Shown piece by piece: positions 49,551 to 57,459 of a stretch of DNA of 64,000 bases (the stretch's first letter is position 1; every line of letters starts with the position of its first letter). Position numbers and translations under genes: made by a program. Below the pieces are notes generated by a model. That model was given only the letters and a program-made list of their open reading frames with translations, was not told the DNA's origin and ran no database searches. This stretch comes from Polaromonas glacialis (GTDB lineage Bacteria > Pseudomonadota > Gammaproteobacteria > Burkholderiales > Burkholderiaceae_C), in NCBI RefSeq assembly GCF_000709345.1, contig NZ_KL448324.1, positions 296,860 through 360,859 on the forward strand. The letters are read 5' to 3'.

Positions 49551-50807
49551 TTATGCTTGTGAAGGTGTTCCTTCAACGTTTGATACAACTGCATCGATTT
49601 GGACTAAAGCATCTCTAGGTAAGGCTAATACCCCAATTGTTCTTCGTGCAGGGACACCGCCCGGAAAGAATGCTGTGTAAACTTCGTCAACAGCATAAAT
49701 ATCTTCGATGTTTTTAAGAAAAATATTAACTTTAACCACATCACGCATAACGTGGCCAACACTTTCTACAATTGCTTTTATATTGTGTAAGCACTGTCCG
49801 ACCTGTTCTTTTACGCAGCCATTTACCATTTCACCAGTTTTTGGATCTAATGGCAATTGTGCTGAAATATGATTGTAATGAGAAAAAGCTACAGTTTGTG
49901 AGTACGGACCTTTTGGCGCATTACCCGTATTATTTGCTTTAATGACGATGTTACGCGCGTCTTCTGGAGCTTGTGGGGGCGTACCATCTCCGTGTGACAC
50001 AACAGCTTCAATTTGTACTAAAGCATCCAGAGGTAAAGCTGTAACTGCAATTGCTGTCAGGGCAGGAACGTAGCTTGGGAAAAATGTCGTATAAACATTT
50101 TTTGCGCCTTCAATATCTGAGATGTTTTTAACAAATATAGTTATTCTGACAATGTCGTTCATAACATGGTCAATACTCTCCAAAATGGCTTTGATGTTGT
50201 TCAAGCATTGATTCGCCTGCTCCTTCACACCACCAGCCACTATTTTGCCGGATTTTGGATCGATAGGTAATTGGGCTGAAATATTGTTGTAATGAGAAAA
50301 GGCTACAGATTGTGTGGATAAAAAACTTTTTGGTGCATTATCTGTATTTCTTGCAACTTTTATCAGATCACCTGCCTGTGGTGCATTTGGTATGGTGCCT
50401 TCACCATGTGACATAAGCGCTTCAATTTGCACCAAGGCATTCATAGGTAAAGCTGCAACTGCCATTGTCGTCCGTGTAGGAACATAACTTGAGAAAAACG
50501 TTGTAAAAACTCCGTCTACAGCGTCAATATCCGAGATATTTTTAACAAATACAGTTATTCTAATAATATCATCCATAACATGGCCGATATTTTCTACGAT
50601 CGCCTTGATATTTTCGAAGCACTGTTTAGCTTGCTCTTTTACATCACCAGTTACGATTTCACCAGTTTTTGGGTCGATTGGTAATTGAGCTGAAATATTA
50701 TTGTAGTGAGAGAAGGCTACGGCTTGTGAATATGGGCCTATGCCTTTTGGAGCATTTATCGTGTTTCTCGCTGATACTTCGTTATAGTTACTCATAATAG
50801 TATTCAT
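49551..50807 (-). CDS. Protein of three tandem RidA (YjgF) domains
   Basis: 418 residues in three repeats of 139 (NAPK motifs at 18, 157 and 296), each a full RidA domain. RidA normally hydrolyses reactive enamines/imines as a homotrimer with active sites between subunits. Domain 1 keeps GPYSQ (Tyr26) and the key arginine (Arg112, VPTRTT). Domain 3 keeps GPYSQ (Tyr302) and Arg388 (VPARRT) but has QIDAV for QIEAV. Domain 2 has lost both: SFLSTQ instead of GPYSQ, and Leu250 (VPALTA) instead of arginine. Base and codon use are far more AT-rich than neighbouring genes, pointing to transfer. Start may be ATG 50807 or 50795; no strong ribosome site is seen. Confidence 0.9.
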   Translation of the reverse strand: MNTIMSNYNEVSARNTINAPKGIGPYSQAVAFSHYNNISAQLPIDPKTGEIVTGDVKEQAKQCFENIKAIVENIGHVMDDIIRITVFVKNISDIDAVDGVFTTFFSSYVPTRTTMAVAALPMNALVQIEALMSHGEGTIPNAPQAGDLIKVARNTDNAPKSFLSTQSVAFSHYNNISAQLPIDPKSGKIVAGGVKEQANQCLNNIKAILESIDHVMNDIVRITIFVKNISDIEGAKNVYTTFFPSYVPALTAIAVTALPLDALVQIEAVVSHGDGTPPQAPEDARNIVIKANNTGNAPKGPYSQTVAFSHYNHISAQLPLDPKTGEMVNGCVKEQVGQCLHNIKAIVESVGHVMRDVVKVNIFLKNIEDIYAVDEVYTAFFPGGVPARRTIGVLALPRDALVQIDAVVSNVEGTPSQA

Positions 50808-50962
50808 TTCTAATTCTGTATTTACTCATTTAATCATGGCGGGTATATTGCCCGCCGCTTGCGGCGTTCCATTGCAAGGCCAACGTAAGTCAGTTACGGT
50901 TCAAACGCCGCTTGCCGGATCGGCATCTCGGCGCACACAGGGCGGCTGCAGGCCACGTGCGA

Positions 50963-51358
50963 TCAGCTCGCCTGCGCGTGAAATGCCTTGTTGGCGATTT
51001 TCCAGCCTTGCGCGGTCTTGAGCAGCAAGAAATAGTCGATAAAAGTGACTGCGCCATGCACCAGCGTAATCCTGGCGCTGGCAGCGGTGCCGCCAATGTC
51101 GATGGCGTCAATTGTGCGGCGTCGCGTGGCTTCGTCGGCGGCCGGCGTGCCCTTGAAGCGCAGGCAGTATTCCTCCATCGTCCAGGAAGTCAGCGGACCT
51201 TCGCGCACGCTTTCTATGTGGGCCGAGACCATGAACGCCTGGCGCATGTGGGCGGCGTCATCGGTCGCGTGGCCCTGCAGGTAGTGTTCGAGCGGCACGC
51301 GCACGGCGGCTTCTTCGGGGTGGTGGGTCAAGCTGTGGGCGGCGGTTGTTGCGGTCAT
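50963..51358 (-). CDS. NTF2-like (lumazine-binding-like) protein
   Basis: 131 residues from ATG 51358 (MTATTAAHSLTHHPEEAAV) with CAGGAGG upstream. The LEHYLQGHATDDAAHMRQAF start and DYFLLLKTAQGWKIANKAFHA end fit the SnoaL/NTF2 cone fold of the Lumazine_bd_2 type. These small proteins bind or isomerise small ligands; the function here is unknown. It heads away from the RidA gene and is probably the last gene of the puuE operon, 168 bases after the tautomerase. Confidence 0.78.
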   Translation of the reverse strand: MTATTAAHSLTHHPEEAAVRVPLEHYLQGHATDDAAHMRQAFMVSAHIESVREGPLTSWTMEEYCLRFKGTPAADEATRRRTIDAIDIGGTAASARITLVHGAVTFIDYFLLLKTAQGWKIANKAFHAQAS

Positions 51359-51526
51359 GGGTATCCTCCTGGGGGTTTGAATGGGGGTCAGTGGCTGCCA
51401 GAGTGAATGACAGCCACGGCTGGCGGCGGCTGAATCTGTTGTTTTGCAGATTCTTTGCAAGCCATGCAATGCTGGTTTATGACGCCCGGCAGCTTGCCAG
51501 CGTCTGCCTTGAGCGCAGCGGTAAGG

Positions 51527-51928
51527 TCAGATACCCACCTGCTGAACAATCGCCATGGCGAATTTTCCGCCGCCGACGGACCAGTCAGAGTAATCGTTTT
51601 CATGCATGAAAATGAACACGTCGCTGGGCGCCACGCCGGCATTTTTTTCAAGATTTTGCGCAATGCCGGCATAAAGCGCGCGCTTCATGGCGTCACTGCG
51701 GCCACGGCGCAGGGTGATATCAATCACCACCACGGCGTCAGAGCGGGCAACGCCATTGAACGTGCGGCTGTAGAAAAACTGCTGCGCATCGTAGTCGGTC
51801 ACGAGGTTGAACAGCTCGTCGGCGGGCATGCCGATGCTGTCCACCAGCGCTTGGTGAATACCGTCGACGATGCTTTGTCGCTGGGCGGCAGGCGTGTCCT
51901 TGTGAACACAGGTGCGAATGAATGGCAT
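51527..51928 (-). CDS. Tautomerase-family protein
   Basis: 133 residues starting MPFIRTCV, so Pro2 would be the N-terminal catalytic base after Met removal. The length matches the fused two-unit tautomerases (malonate-semialdehyde-decarboxylase or Tautomerase_2 types). DVVIDITLRRGRS-like strands and a C-terminal VFIFMHEND block are visible. In a urate operon it may tautomerise or decarboxylate a ring intermediate; the reaction is unassigned. Confidence 0.8.
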   Translation of the reverse strand: MPFIRTCVHKDTPAAQRQSIVDGIHQALVDSIGMPADELFNLVTDYDAQQFFYSRTFNGVARSDAVVVIDITLRRGRSDAMKRALYAGIAQNLEKNAGVAPSDVFIFMHENDYSDWSVGGGKFAMAIVQQVGI

Positions 51929-51999
51929 GAATACTTCTTTAGATTGAAGTTGAAAAATCGGCCGACGCTGGCGCGGCCAAGCCGCCGACTCAATAAGGC

Positions 52000-53250
52000 T
52001 TATTTCAGCATTTCAAGCAGCGCGCGTGCCACCACCTTGGTGGCGCGGCGCAGGTCTTCGAGCACCAGATGTTCGTCGGCGCGCTTGGCGTTGCTTTCAA
52101 ACACCGTGCGCGGACCGGCGCCATAGATGGCCGAAGGCACGCCGGCCGCGCCGAACAGGCGGACATCGGTGTACAGCGGTGTGCCGCAAGTGGGCACCGG
52201 CTCGCCCATCACCTGCTCGCCATGCTTTTGCAGCGCTTGCACCAGCTCGGCATTGCGTGAGTCTGGCTTCCACGCCTCGGCCATCAGCAGGCGCTTGATG
52301 TCGACCGTGATGCCGGGCATGGTGGAGGCTGCTTCGGCAATCACGCGGCGCACGGTGGCTTCGACTTCAGCCGGGTTCTCCTCGGGAATCATGCGGCGGT
52401 CCAGCTTGATGACGACCTTGCCGGGCACTACGTTGGTGTTCGTGCCGCCTTCGATGCGGCCGACATTGAGGTAAGGATGCTCGATGCCCTCAAAGTCTGA
52501 GGTGACCGACTGGTACAGCTGGTTTTGCTGGTACAGCGCGTTCAGGATGGCAGTGGCGCCCTGCAGCGCATCGATGCCGGTGTGGGGAATGGCCGCGTGC
52601 GCCATCTTGCCGTGGACGGTGACTTCCATTTGCAGGCAGCCGTTGTGCGCGGTGATGATCTGGTAGGCAAAGCCGGCGGCAATCAGGAAGTCGGGTTGTG
52701 TCAGCTTGTTGCGCAGCAACCAGCCGGGGCCGAGTTCGCCGCCAAATTCTTCGTCGTAGGTGAACAGCAACTCGACGCCGCCTTTCAACGGCAAGCCCAG
52801 CGCTTCGAGGGCGCGAACGGCAAAGGTGTAGGTGGCAAAGTCGCTTTTGCTGACCGCCGAGGCGCGGCCGTAGAGCTTGCCATCGACGACCTCTGCGCCG
52901 TACGGGTCGTGCGTCCAGCCGTCGCCAGGGGGCACCACGTCGCCATGCGCATTCAGCGCGATGGTGCGGCCTTCGCCATAGTGGCGCCGAACGACCAGGT
53001 TGGTGATCGACTCCATGCCGTAGTCCTTGACCTCCTGGGCCGGGACCGGATGCTTTTCAACTTCAAAGCCGAAACCCTGGAGCAATTCAGCGGTGCGCTC
53101 GGCGTGCGGCGCGTTGTTGCCGGGCGGTGTGTCGGTCGGCACGCGCACCAGTTGCTGCAGGAACTGGACTTCTTCGTCAAAGTGCGCGTCGATCCAGGCG
53201 TCAATCGCCGTATTGTGGTTGGTATTGATTTGGGTATTGGTCATGGTCAT
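52000..53250 (-). CDS. M20-family metallohydrolase (ArgE/DapE-like)
   Basis: 416-residue dinuclear zinc hydrolase. NAHGDVVPPG gives the first metal histidine and aspartate, YDEEFGG the glutamates, and GRASAVSKSD the bridging region. A dimerisation domain sits in the middle (HGKMAHAAIPHTG). Family members cleave N-acyl or N-carbamoyl amino acids. It overlaps the uraD-allC fusion gene by four bases, so its substrate is probably a ureide-derived amide such as a ureidoglycolate-related compound (inference). Confidence 0.85.
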   Translation of the reverse strand: MTMTNTQINTNHNTAIDAWIDAHFDEEVQFLQQLVRVPTDTPPGNNAPHAERTAELLQGFGFEVEKHPVPAQEVKDYGMESITNLVVRRHYGEGRTIALNAHGDVVPPGDGWTHDPYGAEVVDGKLYGRASAVSKSDFATYTFAVRALEALGLPLKGGVELLFTYDEEFGGELGPGWLLRNKLTQPDFLIAAGFAYQIITAHNGCLQMEVTVHGKMAHAAIPHTGIDALQGATAILNALYQQNQLYQSVTSDFEGIEHPYLNVGRIEGGTNTNVVPGKVVIKLDRRMIPEENPAEVEATVRRVIAEAASTMPGITVDIKRLLMAEAWKPDSRNAELVQALQKHGEQVMGEPVPTCGTPLYTDVRLFGAAGVPSAIYGAGPRTVFESNAKRADEHLVLEDLRRATKVVARALLEMLK

Positions 53251-55016
53251 TCGGTGGCAAGTTGTTCAAGCAGGTTCTGGAAGGCGCGCACGCACAGGTC
53301 GGTGTCGTCGTTGGTGATCGATTCCAGCGGGTTGTGGCTGATGCCGGCGTTCAGCCCGCGCACAAACAGCATCGCCTGCGGCATGATTTCGTGCAGCTTC
53401 ATGGCGTCGTGGCCGGCGCCGCTGGGCATGCGGAACACCGGCAGGCCCAGGGTCTCGACGGCACGCTCCCAGCGCTGCTGCCATTCGGGTGCGCTGGGCG
53501 CGGCGGCGGCGCGCATGGTCTCTTCCAGCTTGTAGTGCACGCCGCGCCGCTCGCAGAGGTCTTTGAGCGCGTTGCGAATGTCGGCGGAGCAGGCGTCGCG
53601 CACCTCATTGGTGGTGGCGCGAATGTCCAGGCTGAATTTGCAGCGGCCCGGCACGACGTTGATCGAGCCATTGGGCACCTCCAGCATGCCGACGGTAGCC
53701 ACCAGGTGCGGCACGCTGGCGCCGCGTTGCTCGACATACAGTGCCAGCTCGGCGGCGGCGGTGGCCGCGTCGCGGCGCCGGTCCATGGGCGTGGTGCCGG
53801 CGTGGCTGGCCATGCCGATGATTTCACCCACGAAACGCACGCTGCCGTTGATGGAGGTCACGATGCCCAGCGGCAGATCAACCTCGTTGAGGACCGGGCC
53901 TTGCTCGATATGCACCTCGACAAAACCGAGGTAACGGGCAGGGTCGCGCTGCAGCTTAGGGATGTCGTCAATGCACAGCCCGGCATGGTTGATGGCCTCG
54001 CGCATCGTAATGCCGTCGGTGTCCTGCTGGTCTAGCCAGGCCGCGTCGAAATGGCCGGTGAGCGCGCCCGAGCCCAGGAAGGTCGCCTTGTAGCGCTGGC
54101 CTTCCTCTTCGGCAAAGCCGACGACCTCGAAGCCGAACGGCAGGCGCCGGCCCTGGCGGTGCAACTCGCGCACGCAGGCCATCGGCACGAAGATGCCCAG
54201 GCGGCCATCGTACTTGCCGCCGTTGCGCACCGTGTCATAGTGCGAGCCGGTCAGCAGGCGCGTGGCCTGCGGGTCGCTGCCGTGGTAGATGCCAACCACG
54301 TTGCCGACCGCATCAATCGACACTTCATCGAAGCCGCAGTCCTCTCGCATCCAATGCGACAGTCGCTGGGCGCAGGCGCGGTGGGCGTCGGTCAGGTAGG
54401 TCACGGTGAGTTCGCCGCGTTCGGCGTAACCGGGGTCGGTGTTTGTGCTCAGGCGCTCGGCCCAGTCCCAGACTAGGTTGCCCAGGTCGGGCGAGTGGCC
54501 GAACTTGTCGTTCAGGCGGAGTTCGGCAATACGGTGAATGTTGCGCAGGCACTCGGCCAGTTCAAAGTCGGGATGGTTGTCCAGCCGGCGCGCAAAGGTG
54601 GCGATGATCTCAGCCTTGGGCAGGCCCTGGCCGCGCGGGCCGCGCACTGCCAAGGTAAACGGAAAGCTGAAGCGGGCGTTGTAGTCGGCATTGAGCTGCT
54701 GGATGCGCGCGAATTCTTCGGGCGTGCAGTCGGTCAGGCCGGCCTTGCCCTGCTCGTTCGTCGATTCGGGAGTCAGGGTCTGACTGACCATGGCCTTGCC
54801 GGCGAGTTCCGGGTGGGCGCGGATCAGGGCCAGCTGCGCAGCCCGGTCGGCGCTGCGCACGCCTTCGGCCAGCGCCAGCTTGAGCTGGGCCAGGCTGGCG
54901 AACGGGCGCTGCGCCCAGGCCTGCGCCGCAATCCATGGTGAATGTTCGTAGGTGCCGTCCAGGAGCTGGACGAATTCGGCCTGCGAGGCCGTGTTGAGTT
55001 GTTCGAGGGTAATCAT
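53247..55016 (-). CDS. Fusion of OHCU decarboxylase and allantoate amidohydrolase
   Basis: 589 residues. Residues 1-165 form a UraD domain (YEHSPWIAAQAW, His68 in AHPELAGKAM, ESTNEQGKAGL). Residues 180-589 form an M20-type allantoate amidohydrolase (AllC) domain, with metal residues in GSHYDTV, GGKYDG, AEEEGQ, VEVHIEQG and GISHNPLE. The chain thus holds steps three and five of urate breakdown, while allantoinase between them is encoded next door by puuE, whose stop overlaps this start. No frame break separates the domains, so the fusion looks genuine. Confidence 0.92.
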   Translation of the reverse strand: MITLEQLNTASQAEFVQLLDGTYEHSPWIAAQAWAQRPFASLAQLKLALAEGVRSADRAAQLALIRAHPELAGKAMVSQTLTPESTNEQGKAGLTDCTPEEFARIQQLNADYNARFSFPFTLAVRGPRGQGLPKAEIIATFARRLDNHPDFELAECLRNIHRIAELRLNDKFGHSPDLGNLVWDWAERLSTNTDPGYAERGELTVTYLTDAHRACAQRLSHWMREDCGFDEVSIDAVGNVVGIYHGSDPQATRLLTGSHYDTVRNGGKYDGRLGIFVPMACVRELHRQGRRLPFGFEVVGFAEEEGQRYKATFLGSGALTGHFDAAWLDQQDTDGITMREAINHAGLCIDDIPKLQRDPARYLGFVEVHIEQGPVLNEVDLPLGIVTSINGSVRFVGEIIGMASHAGTTPMDRRRDAATAAAELALYVEQRGASVPHLVATVGMLEVPNGSINVVPGRCKFSLDIRATTNEVRDACSADIRNALKDLCERRGVHYKLEETMRAAAAPSAPEWQQRWERAVETLGLPVFRMPSGAGHDAMKLHEIMPQAMLFVRGLNAGISHNPLESITNDDTDLCVRAFQNLLEQLATE

Positions 55017-55984
55017 TTGCAGGCGGGCCAGACAAAGGCGTTCTCAGGGTTGAAGGGATGCGCCGCTTTCCAGTGGCGCGCTATGTCGATACGCCGGGCG
55101 ACCCAGACGCGGTCGTGCTTTTCAATGTGGTCCAGAAAGCGCTGCAGTGCACGCATCCGGCCCGGGCGGCCCAGGATGCGGCAGTGCATGCCGATGCTCA
55201 GCATCGCCGGATGCTCGTCGCCTTCGGCATACAGCACGTCAAAGCTGTCGCGCAGGTAGGTGAAGAAATCGTCGCCCTGCGAAAAGCCCTGCGGCAGCGC
55301 AAAGCGCATGTCGTTGGTGTCCAGCGTATAGGGAACGACGAGCTGCGGCGCTAGCGAGCCGTCGGTTTTCTCGACCTGGAGCCAGAAGGGCAGGTCGTCC
55401 CCGTAATAGTCGCTGTCGTACTCGAAACCACCGTAATCGGCCACCAGCCGGCGCGTGTTCGGGCTGTCGCGGCCGGTGTACCAGCCCAACGGCCGCTGGC
55501 CGGTCAGGCGTGCTATGGCCGCCATGCCTTGTGCCATATGTTCGCGCTCGGTCGCCTCGTCAATCCCCTGGTAATTGATCCAGCGCCAGCCGTGGCAGGC
55601 GATTTCATGGCCGAGTTCCTGAAAGGCCGCCGCTACTTCGGGGCAACGCTCCAGCGCCATTCCAACGCCGAATACCGTCAGCGGCAAGCCACGCTTTTCA
55701 AACTCGCGCAGCAAGCGCCACACGCCGGCGCGCGCGCCGTATTCGTAGATGCCTTCCATGCTCAGGTGGCGCTCGGGGTAGGCCGGCGGGCTGGCCATTT
55801 CGGACAAAAACTGCTCGCTGCCAGCGTCGCCGTGCAGCACCGAGTTCTCGCCGCCTTCTTCGTAATTCAGCACGAACTGCACCGCAATGCGGGCGCGGCC
55901 CGGCCAGTTGGCATGCGGCGGATTACGGCCGTAGCCGGCCAGGTCGCGCGGGTAAGCGCGAAGAAGGGGGGTGTCAACATTCAT
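55013..55984 (-). CDS. puuE: Allantoinase, PuuE type
   Basis: 323-residue metal-independent allantoinase of the polysaccharide-deacetylase fold, hydrolysing allantoin to allantoate. NYEEGGENSVLHGDAGSE, YEYGARAGVWR, GHEIACHGWRW and LGWYTGRDSPN are visible. I chose ATG 55984 (MNVDTPLLRAY); an upstream TTG is possible. The gene overlaps the uraD-allC fusion by four bases and lies 11 bases after the GntR gene, so regulator and pathway enzymes share a transcript. Confidence 0.93.
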   Translation of the reverse strand: MNVDTPLLRAYPRDLAGYGRNPPHANWPGRARIAVQFVLNYEEGGENSVLHGDAGSEQFLSEMASPPAYPERHLSMEGIYEYGARAGVWRLLREFEKRGLPLTVFGVGMALERCPEVAAAFQELGHEIACHGWRWINYQGIDEATEREHMAQGMAAIARLTGQRPLGWYTGRDSPNTRRLVADYGGFEYDSDYYGDDLPFWLQVEKTDGSLAPQLVVPYTLDTNDMRFALPQGFSQGDDFFTYLRDSFDVLYAEGDEHPAMLSIGMHCRILGRPGRMRALQRFLDHIEKHDRVWVARRIDIARHWKAAHPFNPENAFVWPACK

Positions 55985-55995
55985 GCAAAGGTCAA

Positions 55996-56733
55996 TCAAA
56001 GAGGCCGAAGTGCATCGGCAAGGTCTGTGGAATTGGGGTTGAGCCGCAGGTTGCGTTCGACATTGGTAATGTGGTGCTCCATCAGCCGAACCGCCGTACG
56101 CGCATCGCGTTTTTCGAGCGCATCCACGATGTGCAGGTGCTCGTCCTGGGAATGCACCGCCGAATGGGCGGACTGGTACATCAGCGAGATCAGCGACGAG
56201 CGGCTGAGCAGGTCGGCCAGCAACTGGGCCAACACCTCATTGCCCAGCAGGCGTGCGAGCAGCACGTGAAAGTCGGCCAGCAACCGCGTGCGGCCCGAAA
56301 CATCGGTGCGCTTGACGGCTTCCTGCTCGTTGCGCAGGTGGGCGCGCAGTTGCGCGATTTGTACATCGGTGATTTGTGCGCAGAGCTGGCGCACCATCGC
56401 CGATTCGATCATGGCGCGAACCTCAAACACCTGGCGGGCTTCCTCGATGCTGGGCATGGCGACGGACGCGCCTCGTGCCGCCTCCAGAACCACCAGATGC
56501 TCGCGGCTGAGCTGATTCAGCGCCTGGCGCACGATGGTGCGCGAGACATCAAAAATGTCAGCGATTTTTTGTTCGGTGAGCTTGGTGCCCGGCATCAGCC
56601 GGCGCTCAACGATGGCAGCGGTGATGGACTCCACGATGCGTTGCGTCGAGCCCGGTGACACAGCCGCTTCCTTGGCGCCGACAACCTGAAGATGGTTAAG
56701 ACGTTTCATGGATTTTTGTGATTGCGTATTCAT
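55996..56733 (-). CDS. GntR-family regulator (FCD) of the urate locus
   Basis: 245 residues from ATG 56733; a TTG four codons upstream overlaps the palindrome at 56744-56759 and is less likely. The winged helix (MPGTKLTEQKIADIFDVSRT) is followed by an FCD domain (DFHVLLARLLGN; DEHLHIVDAL). It diverges from a hydroxyisourate hydrolase gene and is first in the puuE operon. Autorepression and control of both directions through the palindrome are likely. Confidence 0.9.
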   Translation of the reverse strand: MNTQSQKSMKRLNHLQVVGAKEAAVSPGSTQRIVESITAAIVERRLMPGTKLTEQKIADIFDVSRTIVRQALNQLSREHLVVLEAARGASVAMPSIEEARQVFEVRAMIESAMVRQLCAQITDVQIAQLRAHLRNEQEAVKRTDVSGRTRLLADFHVLLARLLGNEVLAQLLADLLSRSSLISLMYQSAHSAVHSQDEHLHIVDALEKRDARTAVRLMEHHITNVERNLRLNPNSTDLADALRPL

Positions 56734-56743
56734 TGTGATTTTC

Positions 56744-56759
56744 AAAGTGTATACACTTT
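56744..56759. promoter_or_regulatory. 16-bp palindrome AAAGTGTATACACTTT
   Basis: Perfect 16-base palindrome in the divergent promoter between the GntR gene and the third HIUase gene, 11 bases before the regulator start. The core TGTATACA recurs before puuD and before the guanine-deaminase-like gene. Position and symmetry make it the best operator candidate for this GntR protein. Confidence 0.7.
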
Positions 56760-56847
56760 ACTCCAGTAAAACAAGTTTTTATCATTGCTAGACCCCGATG
56801 TTCGGAGGTCGTGTCAGTTTCGTTGTGTTTTAAAAAGGAGAATTTTT

Positions 56848-57204
56848 ATGGGCCATCTCAGTACCCACGTGCTCGACACCATGAACGGTTGCCCCGCTGC
56901 TGGCATGAAAGTGACGCTGCAGCGCCTTGCAGGCGCAAGCTTCGAGACCCTCAAAACCCTCACCCTGAATGCCGATGGCCGCAACGATGGCGGGCCGTTG
57001 CTGGACGCCGGCGCCATGGCGATCGGGCGTTATCGCCTGCTGTTCGAGGTGGCGGCGTACTTTCGCGCCCGTGGCGTCGTGCTGCCCGAGCCTGCCTTTG
57101 TCGATGTCGTGCCTATTGATTTTGGCATCTCCGACGCGCAGGGCCATTACCACGTCCCCTTGCTGGTGACGCCCTGGACCTACGCGACCTACCGGGGCTC
57201 TTGA
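56848..57204 (+). CDS. 5-hydroxyisourate hydrolase, third copy
   Basis: 118-residue HIU hydrolase from ATG 56848 with AAAAAGGAG eight bases upstream. LSTHVLD, NADGRND, HYHVPLL and terminal YRGS give a full active site. It faces the GntR regulator and precedes puuD, so it acts directly on the PuuD product. It is more similar in layout to the 48.3-kb copy than to the exported one. Confidence 0.94.
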   Translation: MGHLSTHVLDTMNGCPAAGMKVTLQRLAGASFETLKTLTLNADGRNDGGPLLDAGAMAIGRYRLLFEVAAYFRARGVVLPEPAFVDVVPIDFGISDAQGHYHVPLLVTPWTYATYRGS

Positions 57205-57301
57205 GCGCCGGCTGGTTGACCGGGGTCTTGTCTGCGATGCGACGATGCAATATTTTTTTACACGATACCGGGAAAACCCTGTGAATCCGTGCCCTGAAAA
57301 C

Positions 57302-57309
57302 TGTATACA
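57302..57309. promoter_or_regulatory. TGTATACA motif before puuD
   Basis: Core of the GntR-region palindrome, repeated 151 bases before the puuD start in the 255-base gap after the HIUase gene. The gap holds nothing else I can identify, and puuD probably has its own promoter here under the same regulator. Confidence 0.45.
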
Positions 57310-57459
57310 TTAATTCCACGTCGCCGCGGAGCCCGGACTGGCCGGCCCTCTCAAGGCAGGTCCACCCGGTTGCGATGTCCACTCCTTAGAGAGCCCGCAG
57401 TGGTAAGGGGAAAGCGCAGCGCATGGCGGCTGTGCATGCCTTGAATTGCGAGCGTGTAA

